Shown piece by piece: positions 7,400 through 15,155 of a stretch of DNA of 15,460 bases; positions within the stretch are counted from its first letter, which is position 1; each line of letters opens with the position of its first letter. The position numbers and the translations under genes are program-made. The DNA comes from Chrysochromulina parva (Eukaryota; Haptophyta; Prymnesiales; Chrysochromulinaceae), in assembly GCA_002887195.1 (NCBI GenBank), contig PJAB01001309.1, positions 1 through 15,460 of the forward strand, written 5' to 3'. The notes beneath the pieces are model-generated. The model searched no databases and was not told the origin of the DNA. It was given only the letters and a program-made list of their open reading frames with translations.

Positions 7400-9616
7400 A
7401 TGAGGATCTACATCCACCACGAGGACGAGCCCGCGTACACGCTGGCCGTCGAGTGGCCCGTCGCCTCGGCGGCGACGTGCATCGAGCTCTCGGCGCGCTT
7501 CGCAGCTGCCTTTGCGTCAGCCAACCCGTCGGCGCCCAAGCTGCAGGCGGTGGAAGTCGCGTTGGCGACCAAGGACGGCGTGGCGATCAGCCCGAGTGCG
7601 TGCGTCGCGCACGTGGCCAGTGACGGCTGCGACCTCTTTGCGACCCGTCAGGCTCCTACCGCGCCTGCGGTCGTCGCGGCCGCAGCGGCGGTGGCAAGCT
7701 CGGAAGCGCCGTCGACTGCGAGCGCGTCGACGTCGGCGCACGAAGAGCTCAAGAAGGCGCTCGCGCCCATCCTCAAGTCTGCCGACGCGGCGTTCGAGGC
7801 CAAGCAGTTCAAGCGGGCCGCCGAGATTTGGAAGGAGGTGCTCGCGACGCTGGAGCGCTCGGGCATGAGTGGCGCGGCGCTTCCCGCCCAGTTCGTCGCC
7901 ATCCCTCGCAAGCTCGGCGAGATCGAGCTGTACAACGAGCGCGCCGAGGGCGCGCTCAAGTGGCTCGGGCTGGCGGCCAAGGCGGCGCCCAAGGACGTGG
8001 AGACGCGTCTTAAGCTGTCGGAGGCGCATGTACTCGTCGACGACCAGGAGGAGGCGGTGGAGGCGCTGCGGGAGGCACTCGCTCTCGTGCCGTCGACGCG
8101 CCCCAAGAAGCGGCGCTCCGTCGAGATCGCCCTCGGGCTGCGCCTGTTCAAAGCGGGGATGCGCAAGGAGGGCGGCGGCATGCTCCAGAAGCTGCTCGCC
8201 GCCGACCAGGAGGACCAGGAGGTGCTGCTCGCCTATGGGCAGGCAGCTCTCGATCTCGGGCAGACGGAGGACGCGCTCAAGATCTATCTACGCCTCGTGG
8301 TCGCCAAGTCGGAGGACGAGCCGATCCGGCGGCTGCTCGCGAAGACGCTGTGCCAGCCTGATGGCATCGAGTTCCTCGGCCAGCACCTCCCCGCTTCCAA
8401 GTCGTCCGCGTCCGCGCTCGCCTTCCTCGCCTCGGTCGTCAAGGACCACTCGGGAGTGAGTGAGGCCATCGAGCTGTACGACCAATGCGTCGCCCACGCG
8501 CCCGAGCAGCCCTCGTACGCGCTCAACCTGATGCATCTGCACGAGCTCAACCTCAAGTACCATCTCGCGCTCGAGGTCGCCGCCCGCCACTGCGAGGCCA
8601 ACCCGACGGCGAGCGTGGCGACGCTACAGCTCGCCGAGCTCGCGGCCGCGATCCCCGAGCGTGGCGCCCTTGCCAAACTCCTCTGGTCCGTGGACACAGA
8701 GTACGCCGACGGCGCCGACGGCGGCGCGCCGGCGGGCGCGCCGCCCATGGAGCTGCCGCCCTTTGCGGGCGAGGACGCCGAGAAGCGTAACCCGAAGCTC
8801 AAGCCGCCGAACACGTACAAGGAGGCCGAGCTCGACGTGCTCGCGCTCGCGTACACAGTCGTCAAGGTCCTGTTCGCCGCGGGCGCGCTCGAGGTGCTCC
8901 CACGCCTCGTGGCACTCGTCGAGCCGGTCCGTGAGGTCAAGGACCTGCACCTGACGCGCGTGCGCAATGAGAACGCGTACTACTGCTGCGTGGCGCAGCT
9001 GCTGAGCACGCTGCCCGCGCAGCTGCCCGCCCTGCCGCCGCTGTACGTGGCAGGCGATTCACACTCGCTCTCGCCTGCCTGGCGCACCGTGCAGTATAAG
9101 GGGTCCGCGCACATGCTCGTGCCGCGGCTGGTGACCGGGTGCAAGATCTGGCACCTGCGTGAGGGCTCCGACTTCTTCCCTAAAGCCAACTTCCATGCGG
9201 CCACGCGATCCATCCCTGACGGCGCGCCCGTCGTGTGCATCTTCGGCGAGATCGACTGCCGCGAGGGCTTGCTGCTTGCCGTCGAGCGTGCGCGCTACAC
9301 CGACCTCGCCGCGGGCATTGCCCACACAATCTCCATCTACATGAGCGTGCTCCGCTCGCTGCAGCGCGAGCGGCGCTTCCGGCTGATGGTGCATCCGATC
9401 CCGCCGGTGCTCAACGAGACGCGCCACATCGTCACCATGTTCAACGTGCAGCTGCGAGCCGCCGTCGCCAAGGAGCCATCGCTCTACATGCTCGACTTCT
9501 TTGGGGATCTCGTAACGGCCGACGGTTCGGCGCTCGCCGACGGCCTCTCCCTCGATGGCACCCACCTGCACCCGCGCTACGTACGCTTCCTCGAGAACAA
9601 ACTGCCCAAGGAGTGA
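7400..9616 (+). CDS. TPR-repeat protein with C-terminal SGNH-hydrolase-like domain
   Basis: This single-exon protein has 738 residues from the ATG at 7400, which has A at -3. An in-frame ATG at 7346 would add 18 residues in weaker context. Residues about 1-84 alternate strands and a helix and end D-G-C-D-L-F-A-T-R, consistent with a ubiquitin-like fold, though this is only inferred. An Ala/Ser-rich linker follows. Helical TPR-type repeats fill about 115-450. The C-terminal 190 residues resemble an SGNH/GDSL hydrolase, the esterase fold: Y-V-A-G-D-S-H with candidate nucleophile Ser554 and a closing D-G-T-H-L-H-P with Asp719 and His722. Block III reads F-G-E-I-D-C (616-620) rather than G-x-N-D, so the usual oxyanion Asn is absent and activity is uncertain. 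No signal peptide is visible, so it is likely cytosolic. The stop lies in a direct repeat. Substrate and partners are unknown. Confidence 0.85.
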   Translation: MRIYIHHEDEPAYTLAVEWPVASAATCIELSARFAAAFASANPSAPKLQAVEVALATKDGVAISPSACVAHVASDGCDLFATRQAPTAPAVVAAAAAVASSEAPSTASASTSAHEELKKALAPILKSADAAFEAKQFKRAAEIWKEVLATLERSGMSGAALPAQFVAIPRKLGEIELYNERAEGALKWLGLAAKAAPKDVETRLKLSEAHVLVDDQEEAVEALREALALVPSTRPKKRRSVEIALGLRLFKAGMRKEGGGMLQKLLAADQEDQEVLLAYGQAALDLGQTEDALKIYLRLVVAKSEDEPIRRLLAKTLCQPDGIEFLGQHLPASKSSASALAFLASVVKDHSGVSEAIELYDQCVAHAPEQPSYALNLMHLHELNLKYHLALEVAARHCEANPTASVATLQLAELAAAIPERGALAKLLWSVDTEYADGADGGAPAGAPPMELPPFAGEDAEKRNPKLKPPNTYKEAELDVLALAYTVVKVLFAAGALEVLPRLVALVEPVREVKDLHLTRVRNENAYYCCVAQLLSTLPAQLPALPPLYVAGDSHSLSPAWRTVQYKGSAHMLVPRLVTGCKIWHLREGSDFFPKANFHAATRSIPDGAPVVCIFGEIDCREGLLLAVERARYTDLAAGIAHTISIYMSVLRSLQRERRFRLMVHPIPPVLNETRHIVTMFNVQLRAAVAKEPSLYMLDFFGDLVTADGSALADGLSLDGTHLHPRYVRFLENKLPKE

Positions 9617-9667
9617 GCGCCGTGCTGAGCGCCTCGCCCATCGGGACTGAGCGCCGTGCTGAGCGCC
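9614..9667. repeat. Direct repeat (20 bp, 34-bp period) that starts at the stop codon
   Basis: The 20-mer TGAGCGCCGTGCTGAGCGCC occurs at 9614-9633 and 9648-9667 without a mismatch. The first copy begins with the TGA stop of the TPR-SGNH gene. Each copy also contains an internal TGAGCGCC repeat. Confidence 0.92.
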
Positions 9668-10077
9668 CGAAAGGCCATGGCACGTGCGGCGCCGGCGCGA
9701 GAGGCGGCGAGGGACGAGGAAGGAGGTTGAGGGTCTCCACACCGGCACGCGGCGCTCGGCGCGAGACGCAGACGCAGCCAGCGCGAGCCCATGCATCTCG
9801 ATCAGGGCGAGCACAAGGCTGGAGGCCGCGGCTCCGCTCGACGCCCCTCGACCTGACTAGTACCGCGAGCGATCGCACCACGCCTCCGCTTCGAGAGACC
9901 TTCAGCTGTTTGCTTTGGAGGCGGATGCGATCGGATGGTTGTAGCATGTGTAGGAGCCTGCGCTGTACGGCCCGAGAACTCACAAGACGCGATCTCCGGA
10001 TCGGATCTAAGTATCTCGTCTGTGTAGCTACGCTTTCGCATACGGTCGGCGCGGCGGCTCCGAGCGTCAAGGGCGTA

Positions 10078-10101
10078 CGGTACTCCGTACCGCACCGGTA
10101 C
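10078..10101. repeat. Overlapping inverted repeats CGGTAC/GTACCG
   Basis: CGGTAC (10078-10083), GTACCG (10087-10092) and CGGTAC (10096-10101) are evenly spaced by 3 nt. The middle word can pair with either neighbour, giving two alternative 6-bp hairpins with 3-nt loops. A further palindrome CGGTACCG lies at 10168-10175, and another GGTACC near 10301. Confidence 0.8.
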
Positions 10102-10181
10102 ATTATGTAGCCTAGTAGACCCGTGCTACATTTCTATTACATTACGTAGTCGTAAGTCGTACCCCGCCGGTACCGCCGCTG

Positions 10182-10242
10182 CCCCCCGCCGCCCCCCGCG
10201 CCGCCCCCCCGCGCCGCCCCCCGCGCCGCCCCCCCGCGCCCC
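10182..10242. repeat. C-run repeat with G-quadruplex potential on the minus strand
   Basis: Six runs of C with lengths 6, 6, 7, 6, 7 and 4 are separated by spacers of 3-6 nt, mostly GCGCCG. The unit is therefore about 12-13 bp. On the minus strand this meets the usual G-quadruplex pattern (four or more G-runs of at least three, loops up to seven). It lies about 370-430 nt past the lipase stop. Confidence 0.88.
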
Positions 10243-10561
10243 TCTAGCCCGCGCTATCGTTATCGTATACTACTACGGCGTGGCCATTACGGGCGAGGTG
10301 GTACCTTACAGCTGCTCTGTGTGTTATTGAGTCGATATCACCGAAGCTGCAAGGAGCAAGTGCACCAAGCTCGAAGGTTTCTTTCCTCCGTGCTCCCCGC
10401 TGCGCAGCCTTAGCCTCAGTCTACTAGTCTTCTCATGTACCTCCTTTGCCTGCTGCGTGCTCTGTTGTACCATCCGTCGATGGCAAGTCGGCCCGACCTC
10501 TGTCCTATCCACACCAGCGAAGCTCACGCCAAAGTCACCCCGCCGGCCCGCTGCGACGGCC

Positions 10562-10627
10562 AAGGCTCACGCCTGCTGGCGCTCCACTCTGTGGGGAAAC
10601 GTGAAGGCTCACGCCTGCTGGCGCTCC
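10562..10627. repeat. Direct repeat (24 bp, 42-bp period) spanning the lipase stop codon
   Basis: A perfect 24-bp segment occurs at 10562-10585 and 10604-10627. The right copy covers the last five lipase codons (E-R-Q-Q-A), the TGA stop and five bases beyond. The left copy is a duplicate in the 3' flank. Confidence 0.92.
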
Positions 10628-12978
10628 GCTAGCTGCGCCGCATCGAGCGCCGTGCGCATCGCCCCAAAGTAGCTCGGCTCGAGATGGTGCTCGATGGCCT
10701 TGCCCTGGGCGAGGCTCTCCACCAGCCGCAGCTCGCTCTCAACAAACCTCTGGTCCAGACCGACCATGCTGAGTGCGTCGGTCGCGCTCATCTTCTGCAG
10801 CCGCTCGGCGATGCTCTTCCTCGTCTTCTCAAACGAAGAGAGACCCTCATCCACCGCCTTGCGCAGCTCGGCGCGCGATCGAGCTTCGGCGGCACTCTCG
10901 ACCTTGCTCCACGTGTCGCCGAGCGCGGAGGCGAAGCTCGCTGTCTCGCCGCTCACGTCCGCGAGCAGGGTGCCCGACGAGAACGGGTTGGAGAACGGAG
11001 AGACGTCCCGCAGCGGGCAGGCGGCCTGATCGCTCTCGCCCTCGACCCAGAAGCCGTCAAAGCTGCCCGCGGTCTCGGAGCGCTCGGCGACCAGCACAGT
11101 GCGCCCTACGTGCTCGTACTCGAGCACCGCGCCGGCCGCGCCCTTGCCCCGCGGAAGGCGCGGCACGATGTCGCGGTCGTTGACGATGCGGAAGGCCTCT
11201 CGGCCCGCAAAGAGCGAGTTGAAGTAGTTGACGAACTCGGCGTTACCCACGCGCGGTGCGCCAAAGTTGTACATGGCGACCTCCTTCCACTTGGGCAGCT
11301 GGGTGCCGGTCACCATCTGCCTGGCCTGCGTGAAGAGCTCCTTGCCCATCCGCGCCGCCATCCCGAACAGCGAGCCGTCCTCCCTCTCCTTGAATCCGCG
11401 CGACACGTCGACGGAGCCCACGAGCTCCGTCGCCATCAACTGAGAGAGCGCTCCTCCGAGCGAGTGACCGGTGATGAGCAGCGACCACTCGCCGGGCGTG
11501 CCCTCCGTCGCCGACACGAGCAGCTCCTTGATGCGCCGCGAGATCGCGCGAGCACTCGCGAAGAAGCCCGAGTGCACCCGGCGTGGGTCATCGCTCTTCT
11601 GGCCGTTGAACCCGATCTCGAGCGGAGTTTGGAGCAGATTGACATCGGTGAGCACGTCCATCACGTCCGACGTGCCGCGAAAGGCGATCACGACCAGCCG
11701 GCGTGACTTGTCGCGCCAGATGGCCGCTTCGGAGCTCGTGCCCCGATGCGTGAGGAAGCAGCACAGCTCGAAGGCGGCACTCTCGTCGGCGCCGAGGCCG
11801 ACGCGACGCGCGAGGGTCGACCAGTCGATGCCCTCGCTCCCCCCCTTGGCGAGCCCACGCGTAGCCAGCGTCGCCTGAAACACCTTCTCCGCCTCCGCCG
11901 CCCCCTCCGCCGCTGCCGCCACCGGCTCCGCCGGCGGCTCCCGCGCCCTGAGCGCGGGCGGGGGGCGTGCATGAGGTCCACGCAGGGGCGTGTACGTGAT
12001 CTCGAGGCGCAACTGACCCGTCACTGGCTTCGTGATCATCGAACCGAGCGCGGCGCCCGCCAAAGCACCCATCGGCCCCGCCAAGGCCGCCCCCGCGATC
12101 AGGCCGATCTGGCCGGCGCCCAGTCCCATCACGACATTGTCCTGCGTCTCGGGCGGTCGCCAGGTGAGTGGCACCCAGCCCGACCAACGGCGTGCACTCT
12201 CCTCGTCCGCGTCGGGTCGTACCAGGTCGGCGAGGTGCACCGAGGTCGCGCCGAGCGCCTTGTCCGCGGCCGCTACTTCCTCATCGAAGACGGTCAAGGC
12301 CAGCTGCGCGCGGGCTGGGTCCTTGACGTAGAGGCTGATCACCTCATCCTCGGGCCACGAATACCGGCCCTCCTCGGAAGTGCTCTTGGTGCCGCTAAAG
12401 AGGTTGGTGAGCCCCTCCTTGGCCTGCTCAGCCACCGACTTGCTCCACACCGTCGACGAGCGCGCGCGATCGACGGCGCGCCCCAGCCCGATCGCGCCCT
12501 CCTTGGGCCCCTCCTCATTCTCCTCATTCATCGCGAAGATCACATACGGATCGCGTGCGCTGCCGCTCATGAGCGTCTGGGTGAAGTCCTGCCCTTCAGA
12601 GAGCTCCTTCGCTTCGCATAGCCGCACCTCCAGCCGGCCCGCGTACACCTCGCGCGCAAAGTCCTCCGACATGAAGGCCACGTCGCAGCCATCGGCGCCG
12701 CGCTCCCACCGGGCATCCTTCTCAGAGGGCTCATTGTAAGCCTCAAAGGCGAACCCAGCCGCGAGCACCGCCGTCGTCACGTTGAACGGCGCCTCTTTCA
12801 CGACCGACGACTCGCTCATTAGCGCCGGTGCCGCCAATGCCGCTCGGCGGAAGGCAGCCGAGGAGGAGGTTAGTGGGCGGCGCATTACGCCCACGTTGTT
12901 GGCGGCGGGCGCCCATGCCAAGATTGGAGCGACGCAGCAGAGGAGCGCAGCCAGCCGCACGCTCTTAGTCGATGGCAT
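10609..12978 (-). CDS. Class 3 lipase with C2 domain and plastid-type presequence
   Basis: This 789-residue single-exon protein is a class 3 (Rhizomucor-type) lipase, likely acting on plastid acylglycerols or galactolipids. A hydrophobic signal segment at about 8-21 ends L-A-W-A-P; the rest is rich in Arg, Ser and Ala. That resembles the bipartite presequence with an A-F-A-P-like junction used in secondary red plastids. A C2-like domain covers about 114-332 (D-P-Y-V-I-F strand). Before its last strand sits a hydrophobic Gly/Ala insertion at about 285-317. The lipase domain has F-R-G-T, nucleophile Ser506 in G-H-S-L-G-G, and Asp603 in R-D-I-V-P. The base is probably His764 or His765 in E-H-H-L-E-P-S-Y-F near the C-terminus, after a helical insertion at about 660-745. 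I chose the ATG at 12978 (G at -3); an in-frame ATG at 13011 would lengthen the n-region. The open frame reaches only a GTG at 13137. Confidence 0.9.
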   Translation of the reverse strand: MPSTKSVRLAALLCCVAPILAWAPAANNVGVMRRPLTSSSAAFRRAALAAPALMSESSVVKEAPFNVTTAVLAAGFAFEAYNEPSEKDARWERGADGCDVAFMSEDFAREVYAGRLEVRLCEAKELSEGQDFTQTLMSGSARDPYVIFAMNEENEEGPKEGAIGLGRAVDRARSSTVWSKSVAEQAKEGLTNLFSGTKSTSEEGRYSWPEDEVISLYVKDPARAQLALTVFDEEVAAADKALGATSVHLADLVRPDADEESARRWSGWVPLTWRPPETQDNVVMGLGAGQIGLIAGAALAGPMGALAGAALGSMITKPVTGQLRLEITYTPLRGPHARPPPALRAREPPAEPVAAAAEGAAEAEKVFQATLATRGLAKGGSEGIDWSTLARRVGLGADESAAFELCCFLTHRGTSSEAAIWRDKSRRLVVIAFRGTSDVMDVLTDVNLLQTPLEIGFNGQKSDDPRRVHSGFFASARAISRRIKELLVSATEGTPGEWSLLITGHSLGGALSQLMATELVGSVDVSRGFKEREDGSLFGMAARMGKELFTQARQMVTGTQLPKWKEVAMYNFGAPRVGNAEFVNYFNSLFAGREAFRIVNDRDIVPRLPRGKGAAGAVLEYEHVGRTVLVAERSETAGSFDGFWVEGESDQAACPLRDVSPFSNPFSSGTLLADVSGETASFASALGDTWSKVESAAEARSRAELRKAVDEGLSSFEKTRKSIAERLQKMSATDALSMVGLDQRFVESELRLVESLAQGKAIEHHLEPSYFGAMRTALDAAQLAERQQA

Positions 12979-13415
12979 GGCGCGAAGCTTGTGTGTGCAG
13001 CTGCCCGACATGTTGTGCGCTCCGCTGCCCGCTAACGACAGCGCCGCCACGCGTCGGAGTTGGCGATCATGATTCCTTCCTTTCGCGTCGGTGTCGCGAG
13101 CCTGACGAAACTCATGGAAACTCCAGTAGTGTGCCACCCTAAAGTCAAGTCAAAATGTGTTCTGGATGTGACTCCTCCTCTCCGTTCCGACTCTCGCACA
13201 CGTCCACACTCAGCTTCGAAGTGACTTGATTTGATTGAGCTACCAGACAGGAACACTTCCACGGTACACTACAGCAGCGTGCTCTTTCCGTTCCTCCGCT
13301 CGTCAACCCCTCGCGCGGCGTATACAGACCCTCACAGACCCTAGAGTAGAATGGCTATGGCGAATCGGCGATGGCTATGCCGTCGTGCCATAACCTGCGC
13401 CGTCTGGAGACTGGA
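12979..13415 (-). promoter_or_regulatory. Lipase promoter/5' UTR and 3' flank of the TPR gene
   Basis: The lipase and the downstream-coordinate TPR gene are both on the minus strand, so these 437 bp hold the 3' UTR of one and the promoter of the other. TTTTGACTTGACTTT lies on the minus strand at 13154-13140, and a related ACTTGATTTGATTGA lies on the plus strand at 13222-13236. Short direct repeats include ATGGCTATG at 13351-13359 and 13372-13380. No gene is supported. Confidence 0.45.
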
Positions 13416-15155
13416 CTATAACTGAGGTGGTCTCGCGCGGCTGTAAAAGTCGCGCACCCTCGCGCGCAGGTCGCGGTTGGCGCGCAGGTTGGCAAGGATG
13501 ACGCGCGTGAGCGCATGGTCCCAGCCAAGCTCTGGGTGTCGGCCCGCGCCGCTATATGCCGCGGCGAGCAGCACACCGGACTCGACGACCTTGTGGCGGA
13601 CGAGGAGCAGCTCTCCCAGGTTGTTCATAGAGGTGTACGTGTCAGGATCGTCCTCGCCGAGCACCTCTCTCCGTGAGCGCAGGCACTCGCGGTAGAGCTC
13701 CTCGGCGGCCTCGAGATCTCCTGCCGCGAAGTGCGCCGACCCCAGGTTGTTAAGGGCTGTGAGCGTCTCGAGGTGCGTCTCGCCCTGCGTCTCGCGGCGG
13801 GCCTCGGCCGCCTCGGCGAAACACTCGCGCGCCAGCGCAATGTCGTGCGCGGCAACGACGGGATCATACTCTCTGGGCGGCGGGCCGTTGTCCCAAGGAT
13901 CGTTGACGATCTTAGGCGGGCGGGCCAAGTCGAGCAGCACGCAGCCGAGCGCGTTGAGGGCGGTGAGCGTCGCGGGCGCACGGCTGCCGAACGCGTCGCG
14001 GCGCGCCTGGACGGCGTCCGAGAGCAGCAGACGCGCCTCGGCGTCGCGCCCCGCAGTCACGAGCAAGTCCGCAACCTCGGGCACTAGCGGGCAGAGCCCG
14101 CGCGTCGCGGCGGGCATCGCCTCGAGCGCGCCCATCCCGAGGAAGAGGAGGGAGTCGCTGTCGAGCGTCGCGCTCGCTTCGAGCCACGCGTCCGGCGTGA
14201 GGTTGGCGGAGTCGAAGTCGGCGAGGCTGGAGCCAGGGCTGCGAGTGGGGCTACGAGTGCCAGGGCTGCGAGTGGCGCTTGCGCTCACGGGCGACCCTTC
14301 CACCGAATCGCGTGCAGACTCCTCCGCGATCGACTCCACCTTGATGGGGGCCTCATCGACCTCGTCCTTTGCAGCCGCGGCCGCGCGCGCCGAGGGTCGC
14401 CGCCACGAGAGGAGCACGCTACGACTGGAACTGCTCGATTTGGAACTGCTCACGACGCCCTCCAGGTTGATGGCGGGCGCGGGCGCGGGGCGCGAGCCCA
14501 GCCGAGACGTGGAAGCCTCCGACCTAGGCTCCGACTTGGGGGATGCTTGGGGCGAAGGGGATGGTGGCGATGGCGGAGCCGTTGGCGTTGTCTTCTCCTC
14601 CGACAATGCCTCACTCTCGAACATGAGCTCGTTGGTATGCTTCTCCACCGCCATCATCGCCTCCTTCCCCTCCTCAACCTCACCGGGCAGGTCGATGATG
14701 GCGAATCGAACCGCGATGGCGGCGATGAGCCTGTTGGGTGCAATGCCGCGGGTGCTTCGGCTGCTTCGGCTGGTGCTCATCGCACTGGTGGCTCCAGTCC
14801 GAGACGCAGGCTGTGCCATAGTTCCATCGCATGCCGGAGGCGCGGGCTTCGGCAGCCATGGCAACGTTGCCGGGGATAACCATGGGCCCACCGCAGCAGC
14901 TGGTGCTACCATTTGAGGAGCGGCACTGGCTGGCGCCACGAGCGGATGCGGCTCGGAGCCCGGACCCTGCGCGGCCGGTTCCGGAGGCAGACCAGCAGCA
15001 AAGGCGTCACTGGCGAGTGCCGAGGGTGATGGCGGCGTGGCGGAGACCAAAAGTGTGAAGGGGCGCAGTGACATGGGAGGCGCCAAAACAGAGATTCGTC
15101 TTTTGGATCTAAAATGGGGCGACTTCGCAGTCTGTAACCGCCGCTCGGCACTCAT
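13416..15155 (-). CDS. Kinesin-light-chain-type TPR protein with long disordered N-terminus
   Basis: This protein has 579 residues from the ATG at 15155. The C-terminal part (about 375-560) has tetratricopeptide repeats with the roughly 42-residue period of kinesin light chain and related scaffolds. The clearest repeat reads A-L-N-N-L-G-S-A-H-F, then E-E-L-Y-R-E-C-L, then M-N-N-L-G-E-L-L. TPRs bind peptides of partner proteins; no enzyme motif is visible. Residues about 35-310 are rich in Pro, Ser and Ala and include R-S-P-type repeats near 300-315, so they are probably disordered and perhaps phosphorylated. The start is uncertain: the frame is open to a GTG at 15173, an out-of-frame ATG at 15159 opens a 16-codon upstream frame, and ATG 15074 would remove 27 residues. 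The name does not prove a link to the kinesin in this window. Confidence 0.75.
   Translation of the reverse strand: MSAERRLQTAKSPHFRSKRRISVLAPPMSLRPFTLLVSATPPSPSALASDAFAAGLPPEPAAQGPGSEPHPLVAPASAAPQMVAPAAAVGPWLSPATLPWLPKPAPPACDGTMAQPASRTGATSAMSTSRSSRSTRGIAPNRLIAAIAVRFAIIDLPGEVEEGKEAMMAVEKHTNELMFESEALSEEKTTPTAPPSPPSPSPQASPKSEPRSEASTSRLGSRPAPAPAINLEGVVSSSKSSSSSRSVLLSWRRPSARAAAAAKDEVDEAPIKVESIAEESARDSVEGSPVSASATRSPGTRSPTRSPGSSLADFDSANLTPDAWLEASATLDSDSLLFLGMGALEAMPAATRGLCPLVPEVADLLVTAGRDAEARLLLSDAVQARRDAFGSRAPATLTALNALGCVLLDLARPPKIVNDPWDNGPPPREYDPVVAAHDIALARECFAEAAEARRETQGETHLETLTALNNLGSAHFAAGDLEAAEELYRECLRSRREVLGEDDPDTYTSMNNLGELLLVRHKVVESGVLLAAAYSGAGRHPELGWDHALTRVILANLRANRDLRARVRDFYSRARPPQL

Larger units (their letters stand above)
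9617..10608. other. Convergent intergenic region of about 1 kb
   Basis: This spacer separates the 3' ends of the TPR-SGNH gene (+) and the lipase (-). No gene is supported. Arg-rich open frames across 9617-10100 are typical GC-rich chance frames. It holds a direct repeat at its left edge, a GGTAC/GTACC cluster at 10074-10175, a C-run repeat at 10182-10242 and a direct repeat at its right edge. It is the most structured non-coding part of the window. Confidence 0.6.

Noticed and set aside
9235..10110. 291-residue plus-strand frame extending past the TPR-SGNH gene
   Set aside because: Its first part overlaps the SGNH-like domain in another frame; the rest is Arg-rich and unrecognised.
10684..11706. 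340-residue plus-strand frame opposite the lipase
   Set aside because: The minus strand has the lipase triad motifs; this frame is Arg/Leu-rich with no domain.
13747..14916. 389-residue plus-strand frame opposite the TPR gene
   Set aside because: The minus strand has clear TPR repeats; this frame has only Ala/Ser/Arg-rich sequence.
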